Below, in pieces: positions 35,409 through 45,685 of a DNA stretch of 64,000 nt (position 1 is the first letter of the stretch; every line of letters starts with the position of its first letter). The stretch spans positions 62,001-126,000 of the forward strand of contig NZ_BIFR01000002.1 in NCBI RefSeq assembly GCF_003967535.1, in the 5' to 3' direction. The translations under genes and the position numbers were made by a program. Under the pieces are notes generated by a model. It saw only the letters and a program-made list of their open reading frames with translations, did not search any database and was not told where the DNA came from. The DNA is from Tengunoibacter tsumagoiensis. Lineage in GTDB: Bacteria; Chloroflexota; Ktedonobacteria; Ktedonobacterales; Ktedonobacteraceae.

Positions 35409-36779
35409 TTAATAATGGGTTTCGCCTGTTTGCATATTGCGAGAGACGTCCTCGAGTACATTCTTTATACAGGTGAGTACTTTATTCCCGTAAGATGGCC
35501 GGTGTGTTTCCTTGACAAGAGGTATACATTGCTGATGCCAGTTTTGGAGCTCTGTATGATACTGGTGCAGGGCACCTGTTGTTAACCGATCGAGGTAGAT
35601 AGGTGGTCCTGGCTCCTCGCCTCCTAATGGTTCGAAGTCAAATTCACCCAGGGGCTGTTCAATCTTTGAGAAGTAGAGTCGCTCTAATGCAAACAATGCC
35701 TGTACCAGGCCCGTCTGGACTCCTGCTGTTCGAGGTTGAAAGAGCTCTTCCACAATTGGAGGTAAGGCTTCTTCAGGCGTCATGGCAGGATTTTTGAGCA
35801 TGCTGCCAATGTATTTTGTCATCATCTCGTATTGAGGGTTTACGAGCGGTCCTGCAAAAAATTCATAGGCACTTCCACCATCGGAGGCCAGAGCTGTAAT
35901 ATGCTTACCCGCGATCTCAGCATGAGGTAAAAACCAGCGTAGACGATCCCAGCGTTGTGGAGGAACAATGACGGTGCCCCCCAGAGAGCCAAAGCTGCTA
36001 TTGAGCGTCTGGATAAGCTGTCTGCGAATAGGGTGGGCGCTGGCAATGGATTGATCTGTTACGTCGGTGATGTAATCTAATGCCTGGCTCATTTTCTGAA
36101 GATGTGGAATATCCCCTTCTTCTTTAAATGACATGCCCCAACCACTGACCGAGATCGTCATCTGAGGCCATCTAGTGCGAATATAGGTGGCAAATTCGTT
36201 ATTGAGGGCTGCATGATATGCCATCTCTCCCAGTTCGCGACAGTTGGGACATGCGCAGCGTCCTTGATCGGCAGATTGCAATTGAAAGCCATCGATCTCA
36301 AATTCGCCGATAAAATCGATGATCTTGCGCTGCCATTCCCTGGCAACCTCAGTGCTATAGCACATGACAACGCCATTGTCCTCAAGATACTGGCCCCAGC
36401 AGAATCTCCCATTGTTCTTTGCCACTTCAGGATGGTTCCGAATAATCTCTTCAAATCCCCAACTGTAGAGCCCAAGCCCTGCGAGCACACGAACGTCGTG
36501 CTTATGAGCCTCCTCTAGCAGCTCTCTAATGGCATTTCGACGTTCTTCGGTGATTGACTGTTTAAGTTCAGGGTTCCAGTTATGATTGATGAACAGACCC
36601 CAGATGCAGATTGTATCAAAGCCCGATGTTTTCATCACTGGAAAGAGCTCACGATAATCTTGCATCGTCTGTTCATCTATATCAATAATCGGCCATCGTT
36701 TTCCTGTGCGAGGGATACTGGAGATATCATTGATCCAACCTAATAAGACTTTGTGGCGAAAAGGAGAAGACGTTGTCAT
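35409..36779 (-). CDS. TIM-barrel glycosidase-like protein
   Basis: About 456 residues, no signal peptide. It has the run of strand motifs of a TIM barrel glycosidase: TICIWGLFIN, LAGLGLYSWG, DGFQLQSADQG, then ISVSGWGMS, a Cys pair (CACPNCRELG) in the middle and VPPQRWDRLRWFLPHAEIAG. The pattern resembles uncharacterised alpha-glucuronidase-like or DUF4838-type barrel proteins. Which acidic residues are catalytic cannot be said. The start is taken as the ATG at 36779 (MTTSS), with GAGGA 11 bases upstream. It is 30 bp downstream of a tubby-like gene. Confidence 0.65.
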   Translation of the reverse strand: MTTSSPFRHKVLLGWINDISSIPRTGKRWPIIDIDEQTMQDYRELFPVMKTSGFDTICIWGLFINHNWNPELKQSITEERRNAIRELLEEAHKHDVRVLAGLGLYSWGFEEIIRNHPEVAKNNGRFCWGQYLEDNGVVMCYSTEVAREWQRKIIDFIGEFEIDGFQLQSADQGRCACPNCRELGEMAYHAALNNEFATYIRTRWPQMTISVSGWGMSFKEEGDIPHLQKMSQALDYITDVTDQSIASAHPIRRQLIQTLNSSFGSLGGTVIVPPQRWDRLRWFLPHAEIAGKHITALASDGGSAYEFFAGPLVNPQYEMMTKYIGSMLKNPAMTPEEALPPIVEELFQPRTAGVQTGLVQALFALERLYFSKIEQPLGEFDFEPLGGEEPGPPIYLDRLTTGALHQYHTELQNWHQQCIPLVKETHRPSYGNKVLTCIKNVLEDVSRNMQTGETHY

Positions 36780-36809
36780 ATCAAGCACATTCCTCAGTGG
36801 GCACAATTA

Positions 36810-37343
36810 TTACACAGATGCTGAAGCACTGGCTGCCGCCGCATCTCGTCTCTCAACCACAATATTATACAGCCCCAGTACAAGAAGCAAAGATAGCTCT
36901 TGTATCTGTCCTGCCTGTGAGTCGAATATGACTTCTATTTTGCGCGAGAAACTATGTGCCGAGAATTGTACATATGATGTGTTGCCAGCGGCATCTGTCC
37001 AGGCTTTTTGTGTGCCCCAGAAATTGCTCTTTCTCCATCTGAATGTACGACCATTGGAAAAGACGAGATTACCGCTTGTTCCTGTCCATGTGCGTTGATA
37101 GGTAGCTATAAGCGGACCTCGCTCCATCGCGTAGATTGCAATTTTTTTCCCAGACCAGCCCTCTTTTTTTATAAAGAGCGTCCCTTCAGGAACGGTTGCA
37201 TTCGCTTTTGACGACCAGTTGCTCATATCCAGGCTTGCAAGTGGGACCGCCTCTGGCCCGATCAGGTCGTAGCGTGTTTTTAATATGGCAGTGGGGGTCC
37301 ATGTGAGTGTTTGACCAACAAGGTAACTTAAAGAAGAAGTCAT
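36810..37343 (-). CDS. tubby/LURP-like small protein
   Basis: About 177 residues with alternating beta-strands (TLTWTPTAILKTRYDL, KIAIYAMERGPLIATYQRTW, TFRWRKSNFWGTQKAW) ending in a hydrophobic helix (LSLLLVLGLYNIVVE) and an Ala/Ser-rich tail. The profile is of the tubby-like or LURP-one-like beta-barrel proteins that end in a central helix; membership is a guess. GGAGAGTAAACC precedes the ATG at 37343, better than the start at 37382. It is co-transcribed with the barrel gene downstream. Confidence 0.5.
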   Translation of the reverse strand: MTSSLSYLVGQTLTWTPTAILKTRYDLIGPEAVPLASLDMSNWSSKANATVPEGTLFIKKEGWSGKKIAIYAMERGPLIATYQRTWTGTSGNLVFSNGRTFRWRKSNFWGTQKAWTDAAGNTSYVQFSAHSFSRKIEVIFDSQAGQIQELSLLLVLGLYNIVVERRDAAAASASASV

Positions 37344-37599
37344 TGGTTTACTCTCCATTTTCGTGTAGTCGTAGTTGGGCATTCCTTAAAATGATGAACT
37401 GGTTATTAACTAGGATATGTTGCTCTACTCAAGAATAGTGGTATTCTCTGCTGATATTGTATATGTTGTTGCTCACTGTCGCTTGCATATAATTTTTATT
37501 AATCTATCTGGTAAGGACGGATACTTCTGATATTTATCCAATGTCCATTGAAAATTGAGGTTTGGTGGAGTTCTGGTGTTGTGGGAGGTGTTGTATTTG

Positions 37600-38140
37600 G
37601 GTTAGGAGATGACTGCCTGGCTCGTTCCTCATGTTAGCTCTTGCCACCCCGTGATGTGAGCTCCTCCATGGCTCAATTGGAAATGGAAATGGGCAAAGGA
37701 TGCTATGGAGGGGCTGGCATGGCGGAATGTCGAGATGTGGAAGGAGACAAGCAACCTTCCCTACTTGTCTTATTGTATAATGCTCTATTTTGTATAAAAA
37801 AACTGTAAAGTAGGGAAAGTCGCTTGTCTCTTTCCTCTGCTGCCACTCCGCTCTGTTCACCCCTCCATGACAGAATTGGAAACGGAAAACAGGAAAGGAA
37901 GCGATGGTGGGGCTGGCATGACAGAACGGGACAATTGTGGAAGGAGACAAGCAACCTTCCCTACTTGTCTTGTTATTTATCACATGAAAATAGATATTAT
38001 GCACCACAAAGTAGGGAAAGTCGCTTGTCTCTTTCCTATATTGCCATCCCGTAATGTGAGCCCTCCATAGCTCAATGGGACAGAGCGCTATGGAGGGCTG
38101 CCATGGCAGAGCTTCGCGATTAGGAAGGCGAATAATCTGG
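37600..38140 (+). repeat. long palindromic repeats, cluster 2 (three copies)
   Basis: Three units in tandem: a first with a degenerate left part ending CCTACTT at 37766, a clear one at 37808-37966, and a third from 38009 to about 38140 with a degenerate right part. The central unit has 28-bp ends that pair with about three mismatches (AAGTAGGGAAAGTCGCTTGT and ACAAGCAACCTTCCCTACTT). The linkers carry the conserved GCTCTATTT. They sit between the tubby-like gene and the sialidase-like gene. 37344-37600 shows nothing else. Confidence 0.85.
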
Positions 38141-38156
38141 CAAATGGTGTACTTAG

Positions 38157-39686
38157 TTAGTTGGCCTGGTACTGCATTTTTGCCGAAGTACCTTTTTGGA
38201 CTGCTTGTAAGAGCGTGGTCGCAGGGGGGGTAGCGAGTACTTCACTGGGTATTGATCCTCCGCTGACACACGTGCTGGCACCATACATGGATTGATGAAA
38301 TGTCTGACCCGTATGAGCGCGAGAGACTGGAATGACGGTTACCGCGAAGTTGGCAGCAATTGAAGTAGAGATGTAATCGCCAGTCATCGCGCCAATGTCG
38401 GTCTGTGCCCAGTCTGTGGTAACCATTGGACCTGCCAGGGTCTGGTGCTGGCTCCAGGTTGAGCCGCCATTGGTTGAGTTAGCCGTTCCAACATAGACCT
38501 GACATGTAGCGGCACTACAGCCAGCATTGGCCCAGTAATAATACGTTACGGCGAGATGTGCATGATCTCCCTTTGTCGTACTGTCTACAGCGAGACCAGC
38601 CGTAAGATGTTCTACGTTGCTTCCAATTGCATCGAGAGGGATGCGCTGCAATGGTGTCCAGCTTAGCCCATCGGTACTGGTGGTCATGACAATGTCATCT
38701 GTCTTACACTGAGCCTCAAAGTAGCAGCCAGCCCAGGCAACATAGACTTTGCCTGCCTGATCAATTTCTGCTGAAGGTAAGGACCCTCCTCGATAAAATG
38801 AGGCGACTGTTGTGGAATAGGTCAGTGGGGCAATTCGTTGCTGATCGGTCCAACTTGCGCCTCCGTTCGTTGAACGATAGGTGTAGATTCCTTCAACGCC
38901 GTTCAAGTCAAAGCCGTAGAGGGGAACAATGACAGTACCATCAGGCTGTACGACTGGCTGCCCACCTTGAGCATAGAATGTCTGGTTGTTCAGGTTTTGT
39001 GGTGTGGACCAGGTAAGTCCCCCATCATCGGAGTAGCTCATGAATGTTAACCATGGTGTGCTGGCTCCATCGTCCCATTGCGCATAACAGCGACCAAAGA
39101 AAGGGCTGGTTGGATGCTGGTCACACACGATCCAGTCTTTGTCGAAGTTCTGAGTGGAGCTGCTGGCTGCGACAGTAACTGGCTTGCTCCAGGTTAAAGC
39201 ATTGGAGGAGCGGCTAACGATGACCGCGGTACTTCCTACGACTCCATCAAACGTCGTTTTGGCACCCAGTGAAGAGATGAGCCAGGTATGATGTGCGAGA
39301 TCGTAGGCGACTACGGCATCACTGGCACGTGCATAGGGTCCGCCATCGTTTATGGTGATCCCCTTTAATGAGCCACCAGTCCAGCTCAATCCGGCATCAA
39401 ATGAGGTTGACCAGCTGATCCCTGAGGCTCCTCCTCCACTGACAAAACGTCCACTTTGGAAGGCTGAAACGACCGTTGAGCCAACAGAGAATGTATCTGG
39501 TTCGACCTGCGTCTGATGTTGAGAGTCGCTGTTCTTATAAGGGTCAGCGCTCACCTGCTTTACAAAGAGGGATGCAGCCTGAGCACGTACCTGTTGCTGA
39601 TTCAAGAAGGTGAAGGTGATGGTAAGAACTATTGTCAGTAGTAAGAGAGGGAGATTATCCCGACGTAGGAGACGACAAAGCTTCAT
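38157..39686 (-). CDS. secreted sialidase-like (BNR/Asp-box) protein
   Basis: A 509-residue protein with an N-terminal signal (LPLLLLTIVLTITFTFL) and a six-bladed sialidase-type propeller. Asp-boxes are visible as SWSTSFDAGLSWTGG, SYSDDGGLTWSTP and YRSTNGGASWTDQQ. The Arg triad of true sialidases is not obvious, so it may bind rather than cleave glycans. AAAAAGGATAACAGC precedes the ATG at 39686. It ends 17 bp from repeat cluster 2. Confidence 0.82.
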   Translation of the reverse strand: MKLCRLLRRDNLPLLLLTIVLTITFTFLNQQQVRAQAASLFVKQVSADPYKNSDSQHQTQVEPDTFSVGSTVVSAFQSGRFVSGGGASGISWSTSFDAGLSWTGGSLKGITINDGGPYARASDAVVAYDLAHHTWLISSLGAKTTFDGVVGSTAVIVSRSSNALTWSKPVTVAASSSTQNFDKDWIVCDQHPTSPFFGRCYAQWDDGASTPWLTFMSYSDDGGLTWSTPQNLNNQTFYAQGGQPVVQPDGTVIVPLYGFDLNGVEGIYTYRSTNGGASWTDQQRIAPLTYSTTVASFYRGGSLPSAEIDQAGKVYVAWAGCYFEAQCKTDDIVMTTSTDGLSWTPLQRIPLDAIGSNVEHLTAGLAVDSTTKGDHAHLAVTYYYWANAGCSAATCQVYVGTANSTNGGSTWSQHQTLAGPMVTTDWAQTDIGAMTGDYISTSIAANFAVTVIPVSRAHTGQTFHQSMYGASTCVSGGSIPSEVLATPPATTLLQAVQKGTSAKMQYQAN

Positions 39687-40121
39687 GCTGTTATCCTTTT
39701 TTATTCAAACGTTAAATGTGCATACATGCAATATCTGGGAACGTAGCACGTCGTTATAGCGTGGCCTCTTAAACCACTCTTGTTAGTTTAATCGTTTTTC
39801 TCTGTTCTTTACCTCGGTTGGGGGAAAAAAGAGTACTAATTGCCTTTTTTTTGCACTGCTCGCATTGCAATTGTGGAGAATAGTGCTTGATTGATCGGGT
39901 AAATAAGCATATGCGATAGTCTGTCGGGATGGCTCCTGAATATTGAAAGAATGGTGGCTTGCTGGTGCTCCTTTGCGGGTGCTCCCCTGCTATGATATAG
40001 TGAAAGCCTACCAATAAGTTCATCATCCACTGATGTGCCAGGCCGATGCTGCTCGCAGCCAGTCAGTTGCACAGGATCAGATAAGTGTTATCAGGGCACA
40101 TGAAGAGAGAAGAGGGAAAGC
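39687..40121. other. intergenic stretch
   Basis: An 85-residue frame at 39769-40026 (-) has no ribosome binding site and low-complexity codon use; I do not support it. This is the divergent region between the sialidase-like gene and nadE. Confidence 0.4.
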
Positions 40122-42110
40122 GTGAGTCAGGAAGAATTCTCCCCTGGAACTCTAGGTTTTCTGCGTGTTGCAGTTGTTGTACCAGATTTGCAGGTTGCCA
40201 ATATTCGTCATAATACACAGGTGATTAGCGAGGCTCTACGCCAGGCTGCTTCTCATGGTAGCCGTCTTGTTCTGTTTCCGGAACTGAGTCTTACCAGCTA
40301 TAGCTGCGGAGATCTATTCTATCAGAGAGCTCTTCAGCAGCAGGCAAGTCAGGCACTGCTCGAAATTGCCCGAGCGGCTGGAGATGCTAATGTGGCTGCT
40401 GTGGTTGGTCTGCCTTTAGAAGTAGGGGGCAGGCTCTATAATTGTGCTGCCTTTGTCAGTGAGTATGCAGTGCAGGGTATTGTGCCAAAGACGTATCTCC
40501 CCAGTACCAACGAATATTATGAAGAGCGCTGGTTTAGTTCAACGCGAGATTGTCCGCCGGGTCTGAACACTGTCTCTATTGCAGGGCAGGCAATTCCTTT
40601 TGGCGCTGACCTCCTGTTCACTGCCAGGAACCTTCCAGGTTGTACGATGGGTATTGAGATCTGTGAGGATCTATGGGCAGTTGAGCCGCCAAGTGGTAGT
40701 ATGGCGCTGGCTGGTGCGACGGTCCTGCTCAATCCGTCGGCGAGCGATGAAATACTAGGGAAAGCGGAATATCGCAGAGCATTGGTGCAGCAGCAATCGG
40801 CACGTTGTCTGGCTGCCTACCTCTTTGCGGGCGCGGGGCCCGGCGAATCGACTACGGACATCGTCTTCTCTGGACCAGCTTTTATCTGCGAGAATGGACA
40901 TATGCTGGCAGAGACTGAGCGACTCCACTTCGAGACTCAGATAGCAACTGCCGACATTGATGTCCAGCGCTTAAATCATGAGCGTTTACGCAATAGTAGC
41001 TTCTCCTCAGCTCGACCCAGACAGACCTATCGGACCATTCAGATAGACCTGCCGACTCCCAATACATCATCTGAATCATATAAACTGCTTCGTTCAGATC
41101 TCTCGCCAACTCCTTTTGTGCCCGCCAATCAGGCTCAACGGGCTAAGAACTGTCAGGAGATTTTTCATCTCCAGGCCGTTGGATTAGCCAGGCGGCTCAA
41201 ACATACAGGCTCTACCCATGTGACGCTGGGGCTGTCAGGAGGATTGGATTCCACGCTGGCCTTGCTTGTTACGCAACAGGCTTTCGATCTCCTTTCGCTG
41301 CCTCGAGAGGGCATTGTTGCCATTACCATGCCTGGTTTTGGGACCACGAGCCGCACCTTGAATAACTCAGAGCGTCTGGCAGCTTCACTGGGTATTACCC
41401 TGAGGCAGGTCCCTATCCGCGAAGCCGTCTTGCAGCACTTTCATGATATTGGGCATGATGAGCACCTGCACGATATTACCTATGAGAACGCGCAGGCCCG
41501 TGAGCGCACGCAGATCTTGATGGATATAGCCAATCAAGTGAATGGCTTTATGGTTGGAACAGGCGATCTTTCAGAGCTTGCGCTGGGCTGGTGCACCTAT
41601 AACGCTGACCATATGTCGATGTATCATGTTAATTCAGGTGTTCCCAAGACACTGGTGCGTTATCTGATTGAATGGTCTGCTGATAGTGTCTATACAGGCG
41701 AGACTGCTGAGGTCTTACGTGATATCAGTGCGACGCCGATTAGCCCGGAACTCTTGCCACTGGGTGAGAACGATGTACTTGTCCAGGAGACTGAGGCAAC
41801 CATCGGACCCTATGTGCTGCATGATTTCTTTCTCTTCTATGCAGTGCGTCATGCCTTCTCGCCACGCAAGATCTTCTGGCTGGCATGTCAGGTTTTTGAG
41901 CACCACCATACGCCCGCAGAGATCTTGCGCTGGTTACGCATGTTCTATCGGCGCTTCTTCGCTTCTCAATTTAAGCGTTCGGCGATGCCTGATGGTCCAA
42001 AAATCGGTTCAGTGGCGCTCTCTCCCAGAGGCGATTGGCGGATGCCCAGTGATGCCAGTAGTGCCCTCTGGCTGCAAGAGTTGGATGAACTGGAGGATGC
42101 CCAGAGATAA
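40122..42110 (+). CDS. nadE: glutamine-dependent NAD+ synthetase
   Basis: A 662-residue protein fusing a nitrilase-type glutaminase domain (about 1-290) to an NAD synthetase domain (about 330-640). The glutaminase triad shows as FPELSLTSY (Glu), VPKTYLP (Lys) and GIEICEDLW (Cys). The synthetase has the PP-loop [28 protein letters not shown] and the late [16 protein letters not shown]. It makes NAD from deamido-NAD, ATP and glutamine in the cytosol. GTG start at 40122 with AGAGGGAAAGC upstream. The gene ends within eight bases of the third cluster of palindromic repeats. Confidence 0.96.
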   Translation: MSQEEFSPGTLGFLRVAVVVPDLQVANIRHNTQVISEALRQAASHGSRLVLFPELSLTSYSCGDLFYQRALQQQASQALLEIARAAGDANVAAVVGLPLEVGGRLYNCAAFVSEYAVQGIVPKTYLPSTNEYYEERWFSSTRDCPPGLNTVSIAGQAIPFGADLLFTARNLPGCTMGIEICEDLWAVEPPSGSMALAGATVLLNPSASDEILGKAEYRRALVQQQSARCLAAYLFAGAGPGESTTDIVFSGPAFICENGHMLAETERLHFETQIATADIDVQRLNHERLRNSSFSSARPRQTYRTIQIDLPTPNTSSESYKLLRSDLSPTPFVPANQAQRAKNCQEIFHLQAVGLARRLKHTGSTHVTLGLSGGLDSTLALLVTQQAFDLLSLPREGIVAITMPGFGTTSRTLNNSERLAASLGITLRQVPIREAVLQHFHDIGHDEHLHDITYENAQARERTQILMDIANQVNGFMVGTGDLSELALGWCTYNADHMSMYHVNSGVPKTLVRYLIEWSADSVYTGETAEVLRDISATPISPELLPLGENDVLVQETEATIGPYVLHDFFLFYAVRHAFSPRKIFWLACQVFEHHHTPAEILRWLRMFYRRFFASQFKRSAMPDGPKIGSVALSPRGDWRMPSDASSALWLQELDELEDAQR

Positions 42111-42117
42111 CGCAGCT

Positions 42118-42770
42118 CCTCCTTTCCAGTTCCACCATAGCTCAATGGGAAACGAGACATGATGTTATAGAGCGGCTGGCATGGCGGAGCTCCACCATTA
42201 GGAAGGAGACGTCCTACTTGTTTTGTCGTATCGTGTTCAATTTCAAGCATAAAACACTGTCAAGTAGGGAAAGCCGCTTGTCTCTTTCCTCAGTTCCCAC
42301 TCCGCTCTGTGGGCCCCTCCATAGCTCAATGGGAAACGGGAAAAATGGGACATGATGTCATGGAGGGGCTGGCATTGCGGAGCTTCACATTTAGGAAGGA
42401 GACGTCCTACTTGTATTATCATATATTGCTCTATTTCACATATAAAAAACTGTCAAGTAGGGAAAGCCGCTTGTCTCTTTCCTCAGCTCCCACTCCGCTC
42501 TGGCGGCCCCTCCATAGCTGAATGGGAAACGGAAAATGGGACATGATGTCATGGAGGGGCTGACATGGTGGAACTCCACCATTAGGAAGGAGACGTCCTA
42601 CTTTTATTATCGCATATTGCTCTATTTCACATATAAAAAACTGTCAAGTAGGGAAAGCCGCTTGTCTCTTTCCTCTGTTCCCACTCCGCTCTGTGAGCCC
42701 CTCCATAGCCCAATGAGAAACTGGAAACAATGTGATGGGTAGGCTCACATGGTGGAACATCACAATGGAG
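42118..42770 (+). repeat. long palindromic repeats, cluster 3 (three to four copies)
   Basis: Clear units at 42262-42412 and 42455-42603, a degenerate one from 42646 to about 42770, and a half unit at 42118-42219. Repeat spacing is about 190 bp. Each unit has arms AAGTAGGGAAAGCCGCTTGT near the left and AGGAAGGAGACGTCCTACTT near the right, and inner arms CCCCTCCAT/ATGGAGGGG, so a 150-base transcript would fold as a long hairpin. Linkers contain TTGCTCTATTTCACATATAA. No ORF spans the copies. Confidence 0.88.
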
Positions 42771-42888
42771 TCCGTAAGACATATGAGGGTCCTGCTCGCT
42801 TGCATATAAAGTGAAAGCTCTGGCATAATATGAATGAGATTGATCATCTCCTCTACAATATGCAACCCCGTCGGGTAAGGAGCCTCAC

Positions 42889-43131
42889 ATGTACAAAGAC
42901 ACCCCTAAATTTCGCTTATTTATCTATCGCCAATTTAGCCATGAATACGGAGAATTAATCTCTGATGGAGAGTATGCGATTAATGAGAGGGTGACGTTCG
43001 CTGATGGTCGGGCTAAAGGGGTGGTAGCCTGGAAGTATTTGAAACAAGATTGTGAGCTTGTTTATGTGCTTGAAGACTACTCTGGCTGTCACTTTGAGGT
43101 TACTGCTCGTGAGATCATCAGCAAAGCTTAG
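42889..43131 (+). CDS. hypothetical protein, 80 residues
   Basis: AAGGAGCCTCAC precedes the ATG at 42889 and a clear terminator follows, so I think it is a real gene. The protein has a mixed alpha/beta profile (FRLFIYRQFSHEYGEL, VVAWKYLKQDCELVYVLED) with no signal or membrane helix. No family recognised. It stands alone between repeat cluster 3 and the ABC transporter genes. Confidence 0.7.
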   Translation: MYKDTPKFRLFIYRQFSHEYGELISDGEYAINERVTFADGRAKGVVAWKYLKQDCELVYVLEDYSGCHFEVTAREIISKA

Positions 43132-43174
43132 GTATCGGGCGGCTTCTTCATGCCTGGATTGAGAACCATTGAAG

Positions 43175-43205
43175 GCTCCTCTTTTGAAAAAGAGGAGCTT
43201 TTTTT
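43175..43205 (+). terminator. intrinsic terminator
   Basis: GCTCCTCTTTT and AAAAGAGGAGC form a strong stem with a tiny loop, followed by seven T bases. It is 43 bp after the stop codon of the small gene at 42889-43131. Confidence 0.88.
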
Positions 43206-43411
43206 CATCCTTGCCTACAGGCTTATCTATTAGTATGCAGATGAGCATCTTCCTCTCAAAAGGCAACGATATGTTAGCGCTGTTTCTTTAAATAGTAGTG
43301 CAATCTCTTGCTGATGAGCAGGTTTGAGATTTTTAAACTTGCTGCGTATACTAGAGTAGCGTTATATAAAGATAAACTTAAATGCGAAAACACTAGAAGG
43401 ATAATAAAATT

Positions 43412-44230
43412 ATGCAAGAGCCTCTTTTAACAAAGCCGCCAAAGGGTGAGGTCGCTGCTGAACCAAAAGATGGTGGCAATATGGTTGATGCACAGCATCT
43501 TGTCAAGACTTTTGGGAAACTGGAAGTGGTCAAGGATCTCTCTTTTACAATTAGCAAAGGTGAGATCTTCGGCTTGCTGGGCCCAAATGGAGCCGGGAAA
43601 AGTACCACCATTAATATGCTTTGTGGCTATCTTGAGCCAACCTCTGGCGATACGCTGATTAATGGGCAATCGATTACGCGAGAGCCGCGCAAGGTCAAGC
43701 GGATGATTGGAGTTGTGCCCCAGGAGATAGCTCTTTACACTGAACTCAATTCTTTAGAGAATCTGGATTTCTTTGGGAGCATCTATGGGCTCTCTGCTCA
43801 AGAACGGAAGGAGCGATCGGAGGAGCTCCTGCATTTCGTCGGGCTCTACGATCGTCGTAAAGATCCAGTGAAGAAGTTTTCGGGTGGAATGCAGCGACGT
43901 ATCAATATGGCTATTGCCCTCATCCATCAACCAACCTTTCTGATGCTGGATGAGCCCACGGTTGGCGTTGATCCACAATCTCGTGAGCGTATCTTCGATA
44001 TGATTGAGCAGCTTCGTACTCAGGGAACAACAATCCTGTATACAACTCACTATATGGAAGAGGCCGAGCGACTCTGTAACCATATTGCGATTATGGATGA
44101 GGGACAGATTATTGCCTCCGGGACATTGGAGCAGTTGCTTGCTCTGCGTGACCAGAATCGCGAAGTGCAGCGCCCCCATGGTCTCCAGGAATTATTTATT
44201 CAACTCACCGGCAAAACATTGCGTGATTAA
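43412..44230 (+). CDS. ABC transporter ATP-binding protein
   Basis: A 272-residue ATPase with Walker A GPNGAGKST (57-65), Q-loop VPQE, signature FSGGMQRR, Walker B FLMLDEPTVGVD and a switch His in TTHYMEE. The first 23 residues are a Lys/Pro-rich extension. It belongs to the drug/ABC-2 exporter type and energises the permease encoded 19 bp downstream. AAGGATAATAAAATT precedes the ATG; an in-frame ATG at 43481 is also possible. Confidence 0.94.
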   Translation: MQEPLLTKPPKGEVAAEPKDGGNMVDAQHLVKTFGKLEVVKDLSFTISKGEIFGLLGPNGAGKSTTINMLCGYLEPTSGDTLINGQSITREPRKVKRMIGVVPQEIALYTELNSLENLDFFGSIYGLSAQERKERSEELLHFVGLYDRRKDPVKKFSGGMQRRINMAIALIHQPTFLMLDEPTVGVDPQSRERIFDMIEQLRTQGTTILYTTHYMEEAERLCNHIAIMDEGQIIASGTLEQLLALRDQNREVQRPHGLQELFIQLTGKTLRD

Positions 44231-44249
44231 TCAGTTTGAGAGGACAATG

Positions 44250-45515
44250 ATGAAGGCACTCTGGTATATTGCGAAAAAAGATCTCTTACAAATTATTAAA
44301 GATAGAAACGGCCTGATCTTTATGCTGGTGGTTCCTCTGATACTTATCTCGGTCGTGGGGTTCGCCTTGAGTAGCTTCTCGAGCGATAGTGGTAGCCATA
44401 TTCAGATTCAGGTAGCATTGAATAATCAGGAGACCGCGCAGGATGCATTTATTGGGAAGAGTATTGCCAATGCTCTTAAGATTGATACGAAACAACTGAC
44501 AATTACAGTGCATACCTATCAGACGGCAGATCAGGTGACCGATCGCGTCTCAGCCGCTAACGATGCCGCCAATGTAGGTATTGTGATCCCTTCAGACGCC
44601 AGCCAGACCTTGATTAAGGATATTCAGCAGAACACGACTCCGAAGAACCTTGTCCAATTTTATGCTTTGCCCAATACTACTGATCTGCGTGTTACTGTGG
44701 TGCAAAATATTGTCAATAAAGTTGTGCAGTCACAGTTAGCTGGTAGTGCAGGGGTGAGCCAGGTCTATCAGGTCTGTCAGCAAGCAGGTAACCATTGTGC
44801 TCAAAATACGATTGATACAGCCGCTATTAGCAGTGCAATTGCAGCCGCTAATACAGAGGCCGATCAGACCGTTGAAACATTGGCTGCTGGTCATGCGACT
44901 AAAGTTGGGCCATTTGACCAGACCCTGCCAGGTTATGCAGTCTTCTTCGCTCTCTTTGGGCTGAATGCTGTGGCTGCAACGATCTTGCAAGAGAAAGAGG
45001 AAGGGACGTTCCGTCGGTTGTTAATTGCTCCGATCCAGAAATATGCTTTGCTGGGTGGCAAAATGCTGGCGCAATTTATTATGACGATGGCGCAGTTATC
45101 GATTATCTTTATCGTTGGCTACTTCATTTTTAAAGTCAATATTCATGACTGGCTGTCGGTTATTCTGCTCTTGATCGGTACGAGCTTTGCTGCGACTGGT
45201 CTTGGTATGCTACTGGTCTCGTTGGTCCGGACACGTTCTCAAGTTAGTTCGCTGGTGAGTCTGGTTGTTCTGATTACCTCCGCCATTGGTGGCGCCTGGT
45301 GGCCACTCTATCTGGAGCCGACCTGGTTACAGCAACTGGCCAAAGTTGGTATTACAGCCTGGGCCATGGAGGGATTGAATGGCTCTATGCTCCTTGGTAA
45401 AAGCTTTATTGAGATCCTGCCTGATGTTCTAGGCCTGCTGGTCTATGGTCTGATCTGTTTTGCCATTGCGTTACGACTTTTCCGTTTCCAACAGAAAACA
45501 GCCGTAGTGAAGTAA
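44250..45515 (+). CDS. ABC-2 type permease
   Basis: About 421 residues. One N-terminal helix (LIFMLVVPLILISVVGFAL) is followed by a large extracytoplasmic domain (about 45-230) and five further helices near the C-terminus (GYAVFFALFGLNAVAATIL onward), the usual ABC-2 (YhgE/DrrB-like) layout. It should export a drug, lipid or polysaccharide with the ATPase upstream. GAGAGGACA precedes the ATGs at 44247 and 44250, of which the second has better spacing; a longer frame begins earlier inside the ATPase gene and is not real. Confidence 0.93.
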   Translation: MKALWYIAKKDLLQIIKDRNGLIFMLVVPLILISVVGFALSSFSSDSGSHIQIQVALNNQETAQDAFIGKSIANALKIDTKQLTITVHTYQTADQVTDRVSAANDAANVGIVIPSDASQTLIKDIQQNTTPKNLVQFYALPNTTDLRVTVVQNIVNKVVQSQLAGSAGVSQVYQVCQQAGNHCAQNTIDTAAISSAIAAANTEADQTVETLAAGHATKVGPFDQTLPGYAVFFALFGLNAVAATILQEKEEGTFRRLLIAPIQKYALLGGKMLAQFIMTMAQLSIIFIVGYFIFKVNIHDWLSVILLLIGTSFAATGLGMLLVSLVRTRSQVSSLVSLVVLITSAIGGAWWPLYLEPTWLQQLAKVGITAWAMEGLNGSMLLGKSFIEILPDVLGLLVYGLICFAIALRLFRFQQKTAVVK

Positions 45516-45627
45516 TTGGGAGGCGTATCCCTTCAGGACTTCAAACGAGGTCTTTTGTTCTCGACAATCCACCTCAACGAAATCTGGTAATGAGGCCTCT
45601 GCTTCACTTTTAACAAGTTCACCAGAA

Positions 45628-45685
45628 GGGCTTTGTCATTCTCGCCGCAGAAGCCATGGCCTCTGCGGCGAGAATGACAAAGCCC
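45628..45685. terminator. perfect 24-bp hairpin after the ABC genes
   Basis: Arms 45628-45651 and 45662-45685 (GGGCTTTGTCATTCTCGCCG.../...CGGCGAGAATGACAAAGCCC) are exact reverse complements around a 10-base loop. A weak T-run is lacking, so it may be a factor-aided terminator or mRNA end protector. Confidence 0.6.

Noticed and set aside
39769-40026. 85-residue ORF between the sialidase-like gene and nadE
   Set aside because: No ribosome binding site and the sequence reads like random A/T-rich DNA.
44004-44249. N-terminal extension of the ABC permease into the ATPase gene
   Set aside because: Would overlap the ATPase coding region by over 200 bp; the start at 44250 has its own ribosome binding site and N-terminal helix.
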